From Leptospira haakeii (GTDB taxonomy: Bacteria > Spirochaetota > Leptospiria > Leptospirales > Leptospiraceae): a stretch of DNA of 64,000 bases. The position numbers were made by a program, and so were the translations under genes. Numbering within the stretch: the stretch's first letter is position 1; each line of letters opens with the position of its first letter. The stretch spans positions 1 to 64,000 of the forward strand of contig NZ_NPEG01000015.1 of NCBI RefSeq assembly GCF_002812045.1. Direction: 5' to 3'. Below the pieces are notes generated by a model, which saw only the letters and a list, made by a program, of their open reading frames with translations, searched no databases and was not told where the DNA came from. Positions 41,957 through 49,751 of the stretch are shown here, piece by piece.

Positions 41957-43147
41957 ATGCTAAAATACTTATTTGCTAAAAATGATGCAGAAATCCCCTC
42001 ACTAAATGGCCTAAGAGCCCTCTCCATATTCATGGTGATTATTTTCCATCTTGGGACCGGAGCGGGAAAAGTTCTAGTCTCCGATGAAGAGATATTAACC
42101 ACCATTATCGTAAACTTACAATCCTCAGTAGATCTATTTTTCATGTTAAGCGGGTTCTTGATCTACGGCGGGTTATTAGACGAATACGGAAGAAGTTCCA
42201 AAATCGACCTAAAAAAATTCTACTTAAAACGTACTTTCAGGATCATACCCGCATATTATATTTGTCTAATTGTTCATTTTATACAAACCAAAGCTGCCTA
42301 TAAAATAGGCGAAAAAATGATCTCCCCTTCTCCGGAAATTCTGGTCATAAAAGAAAAATTAGCAAACTCCCTTGCAAATTCCTGGACTGATTTTTTATAT
42401 ATTTCCAATTTTTTCCACGATAGATTATTCTCATTCGGCTGGAGTCTTTCCATCGAAGAACAATTCTATCTAGTCGTTCCTCCCCTATGCTCCATTCTTC
42501 TTTTCAAACAAAAGGCCGAAATGAGAAGGATCATATTGGTCGTGCTATATTTTGTCCCGATGGTTATCAGAGGTTTCTATTATCATTTCGATTTTACGGC
42601 AGATTGGACCAGCTTTCATACTGAATCTCGTTTTGATGCAATCATTGTCGGAATGCTACTGACTGAACTTGTAAGATGGAAACCTGAGTTCCTAAAAAAC
42701 ACGAGTCTGACAAAAAACTTAGGTTTTTCGATCGGAGCCGCGTTATCTCTTTGTATCGCACTTCTGATGAGTAGAACAAATATAAATTCAATATTCATTC
42801 ATACGTATTTCCAATTTAGCTTTGCTGTTTTATTCATTGCATGTTTACTGGAGGGAAATTTCTGGAATTTTATATTCAGATCACGCTTCTTCACTCCGAT
42901 AGCTCGCACAAGTTATACAATGTATCTTTGGCACGGAATGTTTTTACTAGCTGCCCTTCGTTTTATATTCAAGAATAATCTTCCATCCGGATTGGAGGCT
43001 GGCCCTTACTTACTTCTTGGAGTTTATACAGTATTATTTGTTTTTGTTGTTTGTGTTCCGATTTTTTATATTACAGAAAGGCCATTCCTGGCAATTCGAG
43101 ATTATATTCTAAAAAGAATGAAAAAGAAAGAGCTCCCAGCCAAGTAA
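41957..43147 (+). CDS. Acyltransferase, OafA/YrhL family (second of tandem pair)
   Basis: A 396-aa paralogue of the preceding acyltransferase, sharing LNGLRALSIFMVIIFHLGTGAGK, SVDLFFMLSGFLIYGGLL, YLKRTFRIIPAYYI, SFGWSLSIEEQFYLVVPPLCSILLF and the closing MYLWHG block near the C-terminus. Same topology and length, so it arose by tandem duplication followed by divergence. It may modify a different position or sugar of a surface glycan. Confidence 0.9.
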   Translation: MLKYLFAKNDAEIPSLNGLRALSIFMVIIFHLGTGAGKVLVSDEEILTTIIVNLQSSVDLFFMLSGFLIYGGLLDEYGRSSKIDLKKFYLKRTFRIIPAYYICLIVHFIQTKAAYKIGEKMISPSPEILVIKEKLANSLANSWTDFLYISNFFHDRLFSFGWSLSIEEQFYLVVPPLCSILLFKQKAEMRRIILVVLYFVPMVIRGFYYHFDFTADWTSFHTESRFDAIIVGMLLTELVRWKPEFLKNTSLTKNLGFSIGAALSLCIALLMSRTNINSIFIHTYFQFSFAVLFIACLLEGNFWNFIFRSRFFTPIARTSYTMYLWHGMFLLAALRFIFKNNLPSGLEAGPYLLLGVYTVLFVFVVCVPIFYITERPFLAIRDYILKRMKKKELPAK

Positions 43148-43186
43148 ACATCTTGACTACTTTATAATTCTATTTAATATTTTTGC

Positions 43187-45160
43187 ATGTTCATATTAGG
43201 TCAGGATTCCGGAAACCCCATCCTGATTTGGCCAGAGTTCTCTTGGGCTCCAGTTATTAGCGGAGCGATCTTTTTAGCCCTTCTATTCACCGTAATCTAT
43301 GTATTACAACGTTATCTACGTAGACAAAACAGTCTCGCGTTAGAGCATAGAGCAAAGATCGTATCCAAACTACAGCTCCACCATTTTAATTCCAAAGATA
43401 CGAACCTATTCCATACATTTTTAGATCAGGTTGATAACGCAGATCTAAAACGACTGGCGGAAGATCCTTCTTGGTATCGAAAATATTTCCTTCCTGAGTT
43501 TTTACAGTTCCTTGCGGAACAAAGTAATCTTCCCGCCTGGAAAGACATATTGATCGTACATGCATTAGATCATCTGATGGAAGATCATAAGGCCATCGCC
43601 AAAAACTTTATCACCGCTATCTTAGAAACGGATTCCGAGGAAAGATTCCCTGCCTTATTAGGTATCCAAGAACTAGATGAGAATTCTTTAAACAGAGCGA
43701 TACGTGCCAGGATTTATACTAAAAAAGTAGGAGCCACATTCGCTCTCACAAGATACGAAAGAATGCAGATCTTAGTTCCGGACGAGAACAAACAATGGCT
43801 CAAATCGGAAGCGATATTGATCTCTCAAGAAGGAACAAATCTTACCCTACAGATCAAAACAACCCCAGAATTGGACGATAAAAAAACAGAAGAATGGGCC
43901 GAAGCTCCTAAATCAAGCCCTGCCGGACCGGCACATCCTGGCAGCATACCGGACGAATATGTAAACAGTCTGGCTCAAATATTAGAATATTCCGGCCTTC
44001 ATCCAAGCACTTGCGAAGAGATCACTCGACTCGTTCAAGCATACAAAGAACACCCGGGATTGATACGCAGAAGACATAGACAAGAAGATTATAAAATATT
44101 AATACGTTTATACAAAGTTTGCTTTATAAAATTCCGATCTCAGACCACAAATGTCCCTAAACCAGTATTACTATTTATACATTTTTTCTTTTTGGAAGAA
44201 GGTTTAGTCTCCGCAAAGAGACTCCAGGATCTGGAATTCGCAATCACCACCCTAAAATCCTCAACAACTGATCGCCAATACCAGGAAGTGAAACTTTCAG
44301 TTCATCTTTTGCCTGATTGGTTAAATCTAATACTCGCTGGTAAAAAGAATCCTTCCCAAAACCATATGGGACAAACCTACGATCAGGTACAAAAATCAAA
44401 TCTTCGCTGGAACCAAGAAGCAGAAGCGAAGAATATTATGAATAAAGAATATCTTTTGCACATTCTGGACTGGGAACTGGAAAATATTCTTTATATGGGG
44501 CTCTTAGGAATTTCCTTAAACCCGAATTTCGCTTATCCAATCTTATCCGAAGACCAATTCTACGGAGCAACGGAATCCAATCTGACCTTTCCAAGCAAAA
44601 TTCTATCAAATGCAGAAAGAGTTCTAAAAATAGATACAAGCATCTTCCATAGAGAAGTAAGTGTGATGTCTCATGCCGACCCAAGTAAGACAGATCAGTA
44701 TAGAAAAGAATTTTTTGCCGATTGTATCCTTCTACCTTATAGCGGTAATCGAGGAGTGCTATGGCAGGAAACAAGTGTAGGTAATCAAGATTACAGTAGA
44801 CTATTATTCCCAGTTGTTATGACTGAGAATGCCACATTAGTAGTTACGAAAACTTTAGGCGAATTCCGTTGGGAAACGGAAAGAACTATAAGGGGTAGAA
44901 AATGGAAGGATCCGATCCCAGCTTCCCTTACCTCAGAGTATTATGCTTATTTGGAAAATTTCCAAAAGAATCCGAACTTAACCGTAGAAGCTAAAAAAAG
45001 AATAGAGCAACAATGGACAAAAGTCGGAAAGAATATCAAGGACATGTTTAGCATTGATTATGCCTATTGGATCCTTCTCGAAGCCGAAGGAAAGCCCAGA
45101 CTCAATCGAGTCGTCAGGGAAATCTTAAATCGATTTGTGCCTATTCAAATTAAGATGTGA
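43187..45160 (+). CDS. Large membrane-anchored protein of unknown function
   Basis: A 657-aa protein with one N-terminal membrane helix (about 16-42, FSWAPVISGAIFLALLFTVIYVLQRYL) and a long soluble part. The centre (about 180-240) has a beta-rich segment, AIRARIYTKKVGATFALTRYERMQILVPDENKQWLKSEAILISQEGTNLTLQI, that could be a PilZ-like barrel. The remainder is helical and aromatic-rich. No catalytic motif is recognised. The ATG has no clear ribosome binding site, but a TTGACT box at 43153 with TAATAT 16 bases later may be a promoter close to the start. Ends at a strong hairpin terminator. Confidence 0.6.
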   Translation: MFILGQDSGNPILIWPEFSWAPVISGAIFLALLFTVIYVLQRYLRRQNSLALEHRAKIVSKLQLHHFNSKDTNLFHTFLDQVDNADLKRLAEDPSWYRKYFLPEFLQFLAEQSNLPAWKDILIVHALDHLMEDHKAIAKNFITAILETDSEERFPALLGIQELDENSLNRAIRARIYTKKVGATFALTRYERMQILVPDENKQWLKSEAILISQEGTNLTLQIKTTPELDDKKTEEWAEAPKSSPAGPAHPGSIPDEYVNSLAQILEYSGLHPSTCEEITRLVQAYKEHPGLIRRRHRQEDYKILIRLYKVCFIKFRSQTTNVPKPVLLFIHFFFLEEGLVSAKRLQDLEFAITTLKSSTTDRQYQEVKLSVHLLPDWLNLILAGKKNPSQNHMGQTYDQVQKSNLRWNQEAEAKNIMNKEYLLHILDWELENILYMGLLGISLNPNFAYPILSEDQFYGATESNLTFPSKILSNAERVLKIDTSIFHREVSVMSHADPSKTDQYRKEFFADCILLPYSGNRGVLWQETSVGNQDYSRLLFPVVMTENATLVVTKTLGEFRWETERTIRGRKWKDPIPASLTSEYYAYLENFQKNPNLTVEAKKRIEQQWTKVGKNIKDMFSIDYAYWILLEAEGKPRLNRVVREILNRFVPIQIKM

Positions 45161-45188
45161 ATTATAAAAGGTTTATCTTTTATAATTC
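45159..45188. terminator. Terminator hairpin after the 657-aa protein gene
   Basis: GAATTATAAAAG (45159-45170) pairs perfectly with CTTTTATAATTC (45177-45188) around GTTTAT, with T-rich sequence after it. It follows the stop of the plus-strand gene and precedes the stop of the minus-strand PycTM gene, so it may act in both directions. Confidence 0.6.
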
Positions 45189-45214
45189 TTTCAATCCTTT
45201 ATAGAAATATAATA

Positions 45215-45736
45215 TTAAAGAATTCCTTTAATTTCCAGGAATATTAAGACCATAGAAGAAGTAACACCCACTAAAAGACAGCGGTAACTCCATCTCAAAT
45301 ATCTATATTTTGTAAAGTATAGAGATTTCCCTAATTGGTATAGGTCTCTAGTTAATGCTTCATACAAAGAAGAATCTTCCGAAGCGATCTCTTCCATCTT
45401 ATTCATAAATTCATTTTCACTCATAGGAGCAAAATGCCCGAAAAACAAAGGATTCGATTTACCGTTCTTTTTTTGTTTGAATGTAGGCATCACTGCAAGT
45501 ATTGCCAAACTTGCTGCAATTACGATAAATACCATCAGGGTCAGTAAGCCTGTTCTATAGGTGGGCCTTTGGACATATCCCAAGGAAAGTGAGAGTATTA
45601 CGAATGAGGCAGCGATCAAAATATTCGCCTTTTGATCAGCCATTTGACTAAGCTGAGAATGATGCTGGTGAACGGTCCTAAAAAGATAATCTACGGCAGA
45701 ACGTGCACGGACCGTTTTGAAATGATCTGATTCCAT
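45215..45736 (-). CDS. Pycsar effector-like membrane protein (PycTM/DUF5706 family), solitary
   Basis: A 173-aa protein with three or four membrane helices. The N-terminal block SAVDYLFRTVHQHHSQLSQMADQKANILIAASFVILSLSLGYV matches the PycTM pattern (helix with HH..LxxxADxKANIL followed by a hydrophobic helix). A second helix near 58-80 and a C-terminal pair (YRCLLVGVTSSMVLIFLEI) complete it. In Pycsar phage-defence systems such a protein is a membrane effector activated by cCMP or cUMP. No cyclase (PycC) gene is next to it here, so it may be a housekeeping relative or act with a distant cyclase. Confidence 0.65.
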   Translation of the reverse strand: MESDHFKTVRARSAVDYLFRTVHQHHSQLSQMADQKANILIAASFVILSLSLGYVQRPTYRTGLLTLMVFIVIAASLAILAVMPTFKQKKNGKSNPLFFGHFAPMSENEFMNKMEEIASEDSSLYEALTRDLYQLGKSLYFTKYRYLRWSYRCLLVGVTSSMVLIFLEIKGIL

Positions 45737-45933
45737 ATATTTCCAAGGATTTTGGGAAATTTTTTAAGACAAACATAAATTCCAATTCGATAGCCTTGTT
45801 TGATCCGTTTAAACTCTGCCCAAGCCATCATTCCGTATAGCATACATTAATCATGCAATAACAGATAAATTCTTTTCTTCCTTAACTTACGGCCAGAATA
45901 CGGAAACTGAATTTTAGTATAAGGTAAAAAGCC

Positions 45934-46308
45934 ATGTCAAAACACGTAATGCAAAGAGGAAGTTTGAATTCTCCGAACGATGTAGTTCGTTTCGGTTTGA
46001 TTAAAAAAGAAGAAGTAGTTTTAGACGGTGTCATCGTGCACAGGGTAACTTTTGACGTAGGTGCAAAATGGTCGAAGGATCTAAAACCAGTTGCTGGAAC
46101 GGAAAGTTGCCTGCTCCCGCATGTCGCCTATGTACAATCCGGTAAATTACATGTAGTAATGGACGACGGAAGCGAGGACGAATTCGGCCCGAATGATATC
46201 ATGCTGTTACCTCCTGGACATGATGCTTGGTCCGTAGGAGACCAGCCTTGTGTGTTCATAGAGTTTTCCGCCGGAGGGGATATTTACGAACACAATCATC
46301 AACATTGA
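45934..46308 (+). CDS. Cupin-domain protein
   Basis: A 124-aa single cupin. The body has RVTFDVGAKWSKDLKPVAGTESCLLPHVAYVQSGKLHVVMDDGSEDEFGPNDIMLLPPGHDAWSVGDQPCVFIEFSAGGD, with metal-ligand candidates His (PHVAYVQSGKLHV) and His in PGHDAW. Function unknown; such proteins often are sugar or metal-handling enzymes. AAGG precedes the ATG. Confidence 0.75.
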   Translation: MSKHVMQRGSLNSPNDVVRFGLIKKEEVVLDGVIVHRVTFDVGAKWSKDLKPVAGTESCLLPHVAYVQSGKLHVVMDDGSEDEFGPNDIMLLPPGHDAWSVGDQPCVFIEFSAGGDIYEHNHQH

Positions 46309-46312
46309 AACG

Positions 46313-46348
46313 AAAGCGGAATTTTGTTCTTATTCAAAATTCCGCTTT
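46313..46348 (+). terminator. Rho-independent terminator after the cupin gene
   Basis: AAAGCGGAATTTTG (46313-46326) pairs perfectly with CAAAATTCCGCTTT (46335-46348) around an 8-base loop; it begins four bases after the cupin stop. It separates the cupin from the polymerase cassette. Confidence 0.7.
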
Positions 46349-46436
46349 TGATCACTAATCCAAGAAGAATATTATAAATTTTTAATATATTTCGTAAATC
46401 CGGTTCGCACTGATACAGGATAGTATAAGATCACAA

Positions 46437-46462
46437 AATTATGTCGGAATTCCGACATAATT
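46437..46462. promoter_or_regulatory. Perfect 26-bp palindrome upstream of the polymerase cassette
   Basis: The half-site AATTATGTCGGAA is followed directly by its exact reverse complement, giving a 26-bp perfect palindrome centred on GAATTC. It lies about 60 bases before a promoter-like sequence of the RecA-like gene. No T-run follows, and a separate terminator already serves the cupin gene. It looks like an operator for a dimeric regulator. It does not contain the TTTG-N5-CAAA motif reported for Leptospira LexA. Confidence 0.6.
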
Positions 46463-46520
46463 CGGATTTATAGTCCATAGACTAAAACCCTCTTTTTGGA
46501 ATTCCTACACTCCAAATCAC

Positions 46521-46549
46521 TTTACATTTTTTAACATATCATTTATATA
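46521..46549 (+). promoter_or_regulatory. Candidate sigma-70 promoter of the polymerase cassette
   Basis: TTTACA (46521-46526), 17-base spacing, TATATA (46544-46549). The ATG begins only six bases after the -10 box, so a transcript starting in the usual place would be leaderless. No ribosome binding site precedes the ATG, in agreement with this. Confidence 0.5.
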
Positions 46550-46555
46550 GTATAT

Positions 46556-47203
46556 ATGTATTTAGGTCCCCTGGAGGGTTTCCAAGACCAGTTATTTCGT
46601 CCGGTCCTAGGTTGGAATAGGGACAATATTGGGCTTTTAACAGGAAGACAGGGAATCTATAAACTAGCGCTTCGTTGGGAATACGCATTTGCGGTTTCCG
46701 GATTCCAAGTTTTTAATTTGGACTGCGCCATTCGTTTCGATGTGTTTACCATTACGGAAGAGACCAGAAAAAGAAGAGTATCCCCAGAGGCTCTTTTAGA
46801 AAAAATTTTGGTCCAGAGAGCATTCACTCCTTATCAGATCTTGGATTCCTTGAGGGAGATCTATTCTTCGACAAAAGAAAATACGATCTATTTCATTTTA
46901 GCTCCCTGCAAACAATTCTTCGATGGAGATGTTCAGGATGATGAAGGTCTTTTCCTTTTGGAAAAATTGGTTTTATTATTGGAGCGTATGCGTTCCAAAC
47001 AGATCCCGATCGTTCTTGTGGAATCCACTAAATACACTCATCCCAACTTTCAAAAAATTTTTCCCAAGTTAGTCGAGCTCTCCGAAGATCTTTGGGAGTT
47101 AAATGTGGTAGAAGGTCATTCTTATCTTAAGATCAGAAAAGCGAAATCTATGTACGAGATCGGAACAGATCCGAATTCTAAACAGGAGTTTATTTATGGG
47201 TAG
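46556..47203 (+). CDS. RecA-like protein with degenerate P-loop, partner of the family B polymerase
   Basis: A 215-aa protein. Residues 26-62 (NIGLLTGRQGIYKLALRWEYAFAVSGFQVFNLDCAIRFD) follow the RecA/RadA core: a strand, a loop like Walker A, a helix, and a strand with an FDVF. In the loop the Lys (36) remains, but the Gly before it and the Thr after it are lost (GRQGIYKL instead of GxxGxGKT), so ATP hydrolysis is doubtful. A later strand (TIYFILAPCKQFF) sits where Walker B is usual and lacks the Asp. This is like ImuA, the RecA-like partner of mutagenic polymerase operons, and the inactive RadA partner near archaeal PolB2. Its stop overlaps the next gene. Confidence 0.65.
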   Translation: MYLGPLEGFQDQLFRPVLGWNRDNIGLLTGRQGIYKLALRWEYAFAVSGFQVFNLDCAIRFDVFTITEETRKRRVSPEALLEKILVQRAFTPYQILDSLREIYSSTKENTIYFILAPCKQFFDGDVQDDEGLFLLEKLVLLLERMRSKQIPIVLVESTKYTHPNFQKIFPKLVELSEDLWELNVVEGHSYLKIRKAKSMYEIGTDPNSKQEFIYG

Positions 47204-47456
47204 GACAGTTATTCCATACTCTAGGCAAATGCAGTACATCGATGCCAGCCTTGGGCAATACAGAAGAGGATTGCGTAAACCGGATCAGGAAATTTTTGAC
47301 GAATTGATCCGAACTGCAAAACTCCAGGTGCAAGCAGGAGTGATGGCCTCTTCTCCTTATCCAATCGATATCATGCTTCTTACAATGATGATAGATCTAA
47401 AAAAAGAAATTCTCAGATTGAAAAAAGAATTGGAAACTTTTCGGAAATCGGAATGA
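47196..47456 (+). CDS. Small conserved partner protein of the polymerase cassette (DUF8156-like)
   Basis: An 86-aa protein: GRTVIPYSRQMQYIDASLGQYRRGLRKPDQEIFDELIRTAKLQVQAGVMASSPYPIDIMLLTMMIDLKKEILRLKKELE, written here in parts. The N-terminal GRTV-PYxR, RRxLxKxDxExFDEL and AG..A..P.P.(E/D)..LL.M patterns match small proteins I recall being found beside PolB-type genes in archaea and some bacteria, probably DUF8156. The last third is a coiled coil. It overlaps the end of the RecA-like gene by 8 bases and the polymerase start by 4 (ATGA). Confidence 0.7.
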   Translation: MGRTVIPYSRQMQYIDASLGQYRRGLRKPDQEIFDELIRTAKLQVQAGVMASSPYPIDIMLLTMMIDLKKEILRLKKELETFRKSE

Positions 47457-49750
47457 ACCTCCAAACTGCCAAAGGATATTTGTTCGACGTTTATCATGCG
47501 GAGGACATTGTATATCTATGGTTGAAAAACGAAGAAGGCGAATCCCAGCTCTTCTTGGATAAATTTAATCCGATCATTTATGCAAGAGGAGAAGCTGATG
47601 TACTTAAAAAATTAATAAAACGCCTTTTCGAATTGGATGCGATCCAAGATATTCCTGTTTACGAAAATAGAAATCTATTCTATGAAAATAAGACTGTTCC
47701 TGTCCTAAAAATAATCATCACAAAACCTTCTATCCTACCTAAGATCAGCCGTAAATTATATGCCTTGTATGGAAAATTTGAGATCTATCATTCTGATCTG
47801 GATCTTCCTACTAGCTATATGTTCCAGAAGGGTTTGTTCCCTTTATGTAAAATGAAGATTGATTATACGGAAGATCCTGGGGCAAAAAGGATCGTAAATG
47901 TCAAAACAGAGGATTCTCCCTCTGAAATGGATTACGAGGTCCCCAAATTCAAAACCTTACATTTGGAGCTTAAAAAAAGTCATAGGATCAATATAGAAAA
48001 CAATCCTTTGATAATTCGAACTGATACAGATTATTATGAACTATCTGGAACAAATCCCAGAAGATTATTAGAAAAACTAGATATACTATTAAGGGAAGAA
48101 GATCCCGACATTCTTCTGACAAGATATGGAGATCAGGTCATTCTGCCCTACCTATTCTACCAATCCCAAAAACAGGGATTTCTACCTGCATTAGACAGGG
48201 ATAGGACAACCCCTATCCGAAGGAATATCAGCACCAAGGGAACTAGTTATTTTACATACGGAAATATCGTGTTCCGTGCACCCTCTTATCCTCTATTCGG
48301 AAGATGGCATATAGATTCTAAAAACAGCTTCGTATATAAGGAAGCTGACCTAATGGGAGTCGTGGAACTAGCAAGACTCTCCAGACTTCCAATGCAAAAA
48401 ATGGCAAGAGCATCCACAGGAAAAGCACTCACTTATATAGAAACGGATGTAGCTTTAAGAAGGGGCTATTTAGTTCCTTGGCAAAAAAGTGCGGTAGAAG
48501 CTCCTAAAACGGCTCTCCAATTATTGGAGGCAGATAAAGGAGGTTTAGTTTTCCAACCGGATATTAGTCATGGAAAAACCGCAGAGAATGTTGCACAATT
48601 GGATTTTGCTCAGATGTATCCCAGCATCATGGCGATGCATAATATTTCCCCCGAATGTGTAAACTGTCTATGCTGCGCCGATGATGAAACAGTCCCAAAG
48701 GCTCCGGATATAGGATATCGTATATGCGATAAACGTAAAGGAGTCGTTTCAGAAGCTTTAGAACATATAATAGAAAGAAGGACTTATTATAAAAAACAAT
48801 CCAAGATCACTTCAGGACGTTTATTAGAAGACTATGAAGCGAAACAAGCCAGCTTAAAATGGATGTTAGTTACTTCGTTCGGATACTTGGGATATAGAAA
48901 TGCAAAATTCGGAAGATTAGAAAGTCATGAAAGCGTAAACGCATTCGGAAGACAAAAACTTCTGTTAGCAAAAGAAACTGCGGAAGAATTCGATTATGAG
49001 TTCGTTCATGCAATCACCGACAGTATATTTATTAAACGTTATGATTCTTCTCCTTTAAGCGCGTCCGAACTAGACTTTTTATGCTTAGAAATACAAAAGC
49101 GAACTGGGATCAAAATGGAAGTGGACGGTGTTTACACCTGGTTACTTTTTCCTCCTTCCAGCCAGGATTCAGAAATGCCTGTGGCGAATAGGTATATGGG
49201 AAGATTCCAATCCGGCAAATTAAAGTGTAGAGGAATAGGAGCCAGAAGAAAAGACCTCCCTAGTTTTATTACAAGTGCGCAATATGAAATGTTGGAATGG
49301 ATGAAAACCAAGGTCAGGATCCAAGATCTAAAAAACTCCGAATCTGAGATTTTATCCATCTATCATAAATACGATTCCATGATTCGACAGAATTGTATCT
49401 CTCCCGAAAATCTATTACTTCTCAAATCCAGCTCCCGGGAATTGGAAGAATACGAGGTAATGGGAGCTACTGCGCTCTCCATGATGAAATTAAAAGATTT
49501 CGGAATGGATGTGCAGGCTGGAGAAAAAATAAAATATTTAGTATTGAACCAGAAATCAAAAACAAAGGATAGAAGATACATGCCGGAAGAAGAGTTACAA
49601 CTCTATCCAAACAAGATCAAAAAAACAGGTTTTGACAAAGAATATTATAGAAAAATGTTAGTTGGGGTTTTTAGAGAAGTCTGGGCGGAATTTGCTTCTT
49701 TCAAGGATTTTGATTCCCTGATAGATCCCCAGGGAAGATTCGACTTCTAA
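47453..49750 (+). CDS. Family B DNA polymerase, divergent, with impaired proofreading motifs
   Basis: A 765-aa family B polymerase. Motif A is intact (AQLDFAQMYPSIM, Asp384). Motif B reads QASLKWMLVTSFGYLG with Lys469. Motif C is AITDSIF, where the usual DTD is ITD, so one Asp is lost (521) while Asp523 is retained. In the exonuclease domain, Exo I DIE is HLE (170-172), Exo II lacks its Asp (RYGDQVILPYL), and only Exo III-like YKEAD (295-299) is near normal. The thumb has the AGEKIKYLVLNQ block. Five Cys (402, 405, 407, 408, 425) follow motif A. This suggests a non-proofreading, possibly translesion polymerase. Confidence 0.88.
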   Translation: MNLQTAKGYLFDVYHAEDIVYLWLKNEEGESQLFLDKFNPIIYARGEADVLKKLIKRLFELDAIQDIPVYENRNLFYENKTVPVLKIIITKPSILPKISRKLYALYGKFEIYHSDLDLPTSYMFQKGLFPLCKMKIDYTEDPGAKRIVNVKTEDSPSEMDYEVPKFKTLHLELKKSHRINIENNPLIIRTDTDYYELSGTNPRRLLEKLDILLREEDPDILLTRYGDQVILPYLFYQSQKQGFLPALDRDRTTPIRRNISTKGTSYFTYGNIVFRAPSYPLFGRWHIDSKNSFVYKEADLMGVVELARLSRLPMQKMARASTGKALTYIETDVALRRGYLVPWQKSAVEAPKTALQLLEADKGGLVFQPDISHGKTAENVAQLDFAQMYPSIMAMHNISPECVNCLCCADDETVPKAPDIGYRICDKRKGVVSEALEHIIERRTYYKKQSKITSGRLLEDYEAKQASLKWMLVTSFGYLGYRNAKFGRLESHESVNAFGRQKLLLAKETAEEFDYEFVHAITDSIFIKRYDSSPLSASELDFLCLEIQKRTGIKMEVDGVYTWLLFPPSSQDSEMPVANRYMGRFQSGKLKCRGIGARRKDLPSFITSAQYEMLEWMKTKVRIQDLKNSESEILSIYHKYDSMIRQNCISPENLLLLKSSSRELEEYEVMGATALSMMKLKDFGMDVQAGEKIKYLVLNQKSKTKDRRYMPEEELQLYPNKIKKTGFDKEYYRKMLVGVFREVWAEFASFKDFDSLIDPQGRFDF

Positions 49751-49751
49751 A

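Noticed and set aside
45215..45736. A complete Pycsar defence system
   Set aside because: No uridylate/cytidylate cyclase gene was found in the neighbouring genes.
46437..46462. Reading the 26-bp palindrome as the cupin terminator
   Set aside because: A separate 14-bp-stem hairpin follows the cupin gene directly, and no T-run follows the palindrome.
46437..46462. Calling the palindrome a LexA box
   Set aside because: It does not contain the reported Leptospira TTTG-N5-CAAA motif. The possible SOS control remains untested.
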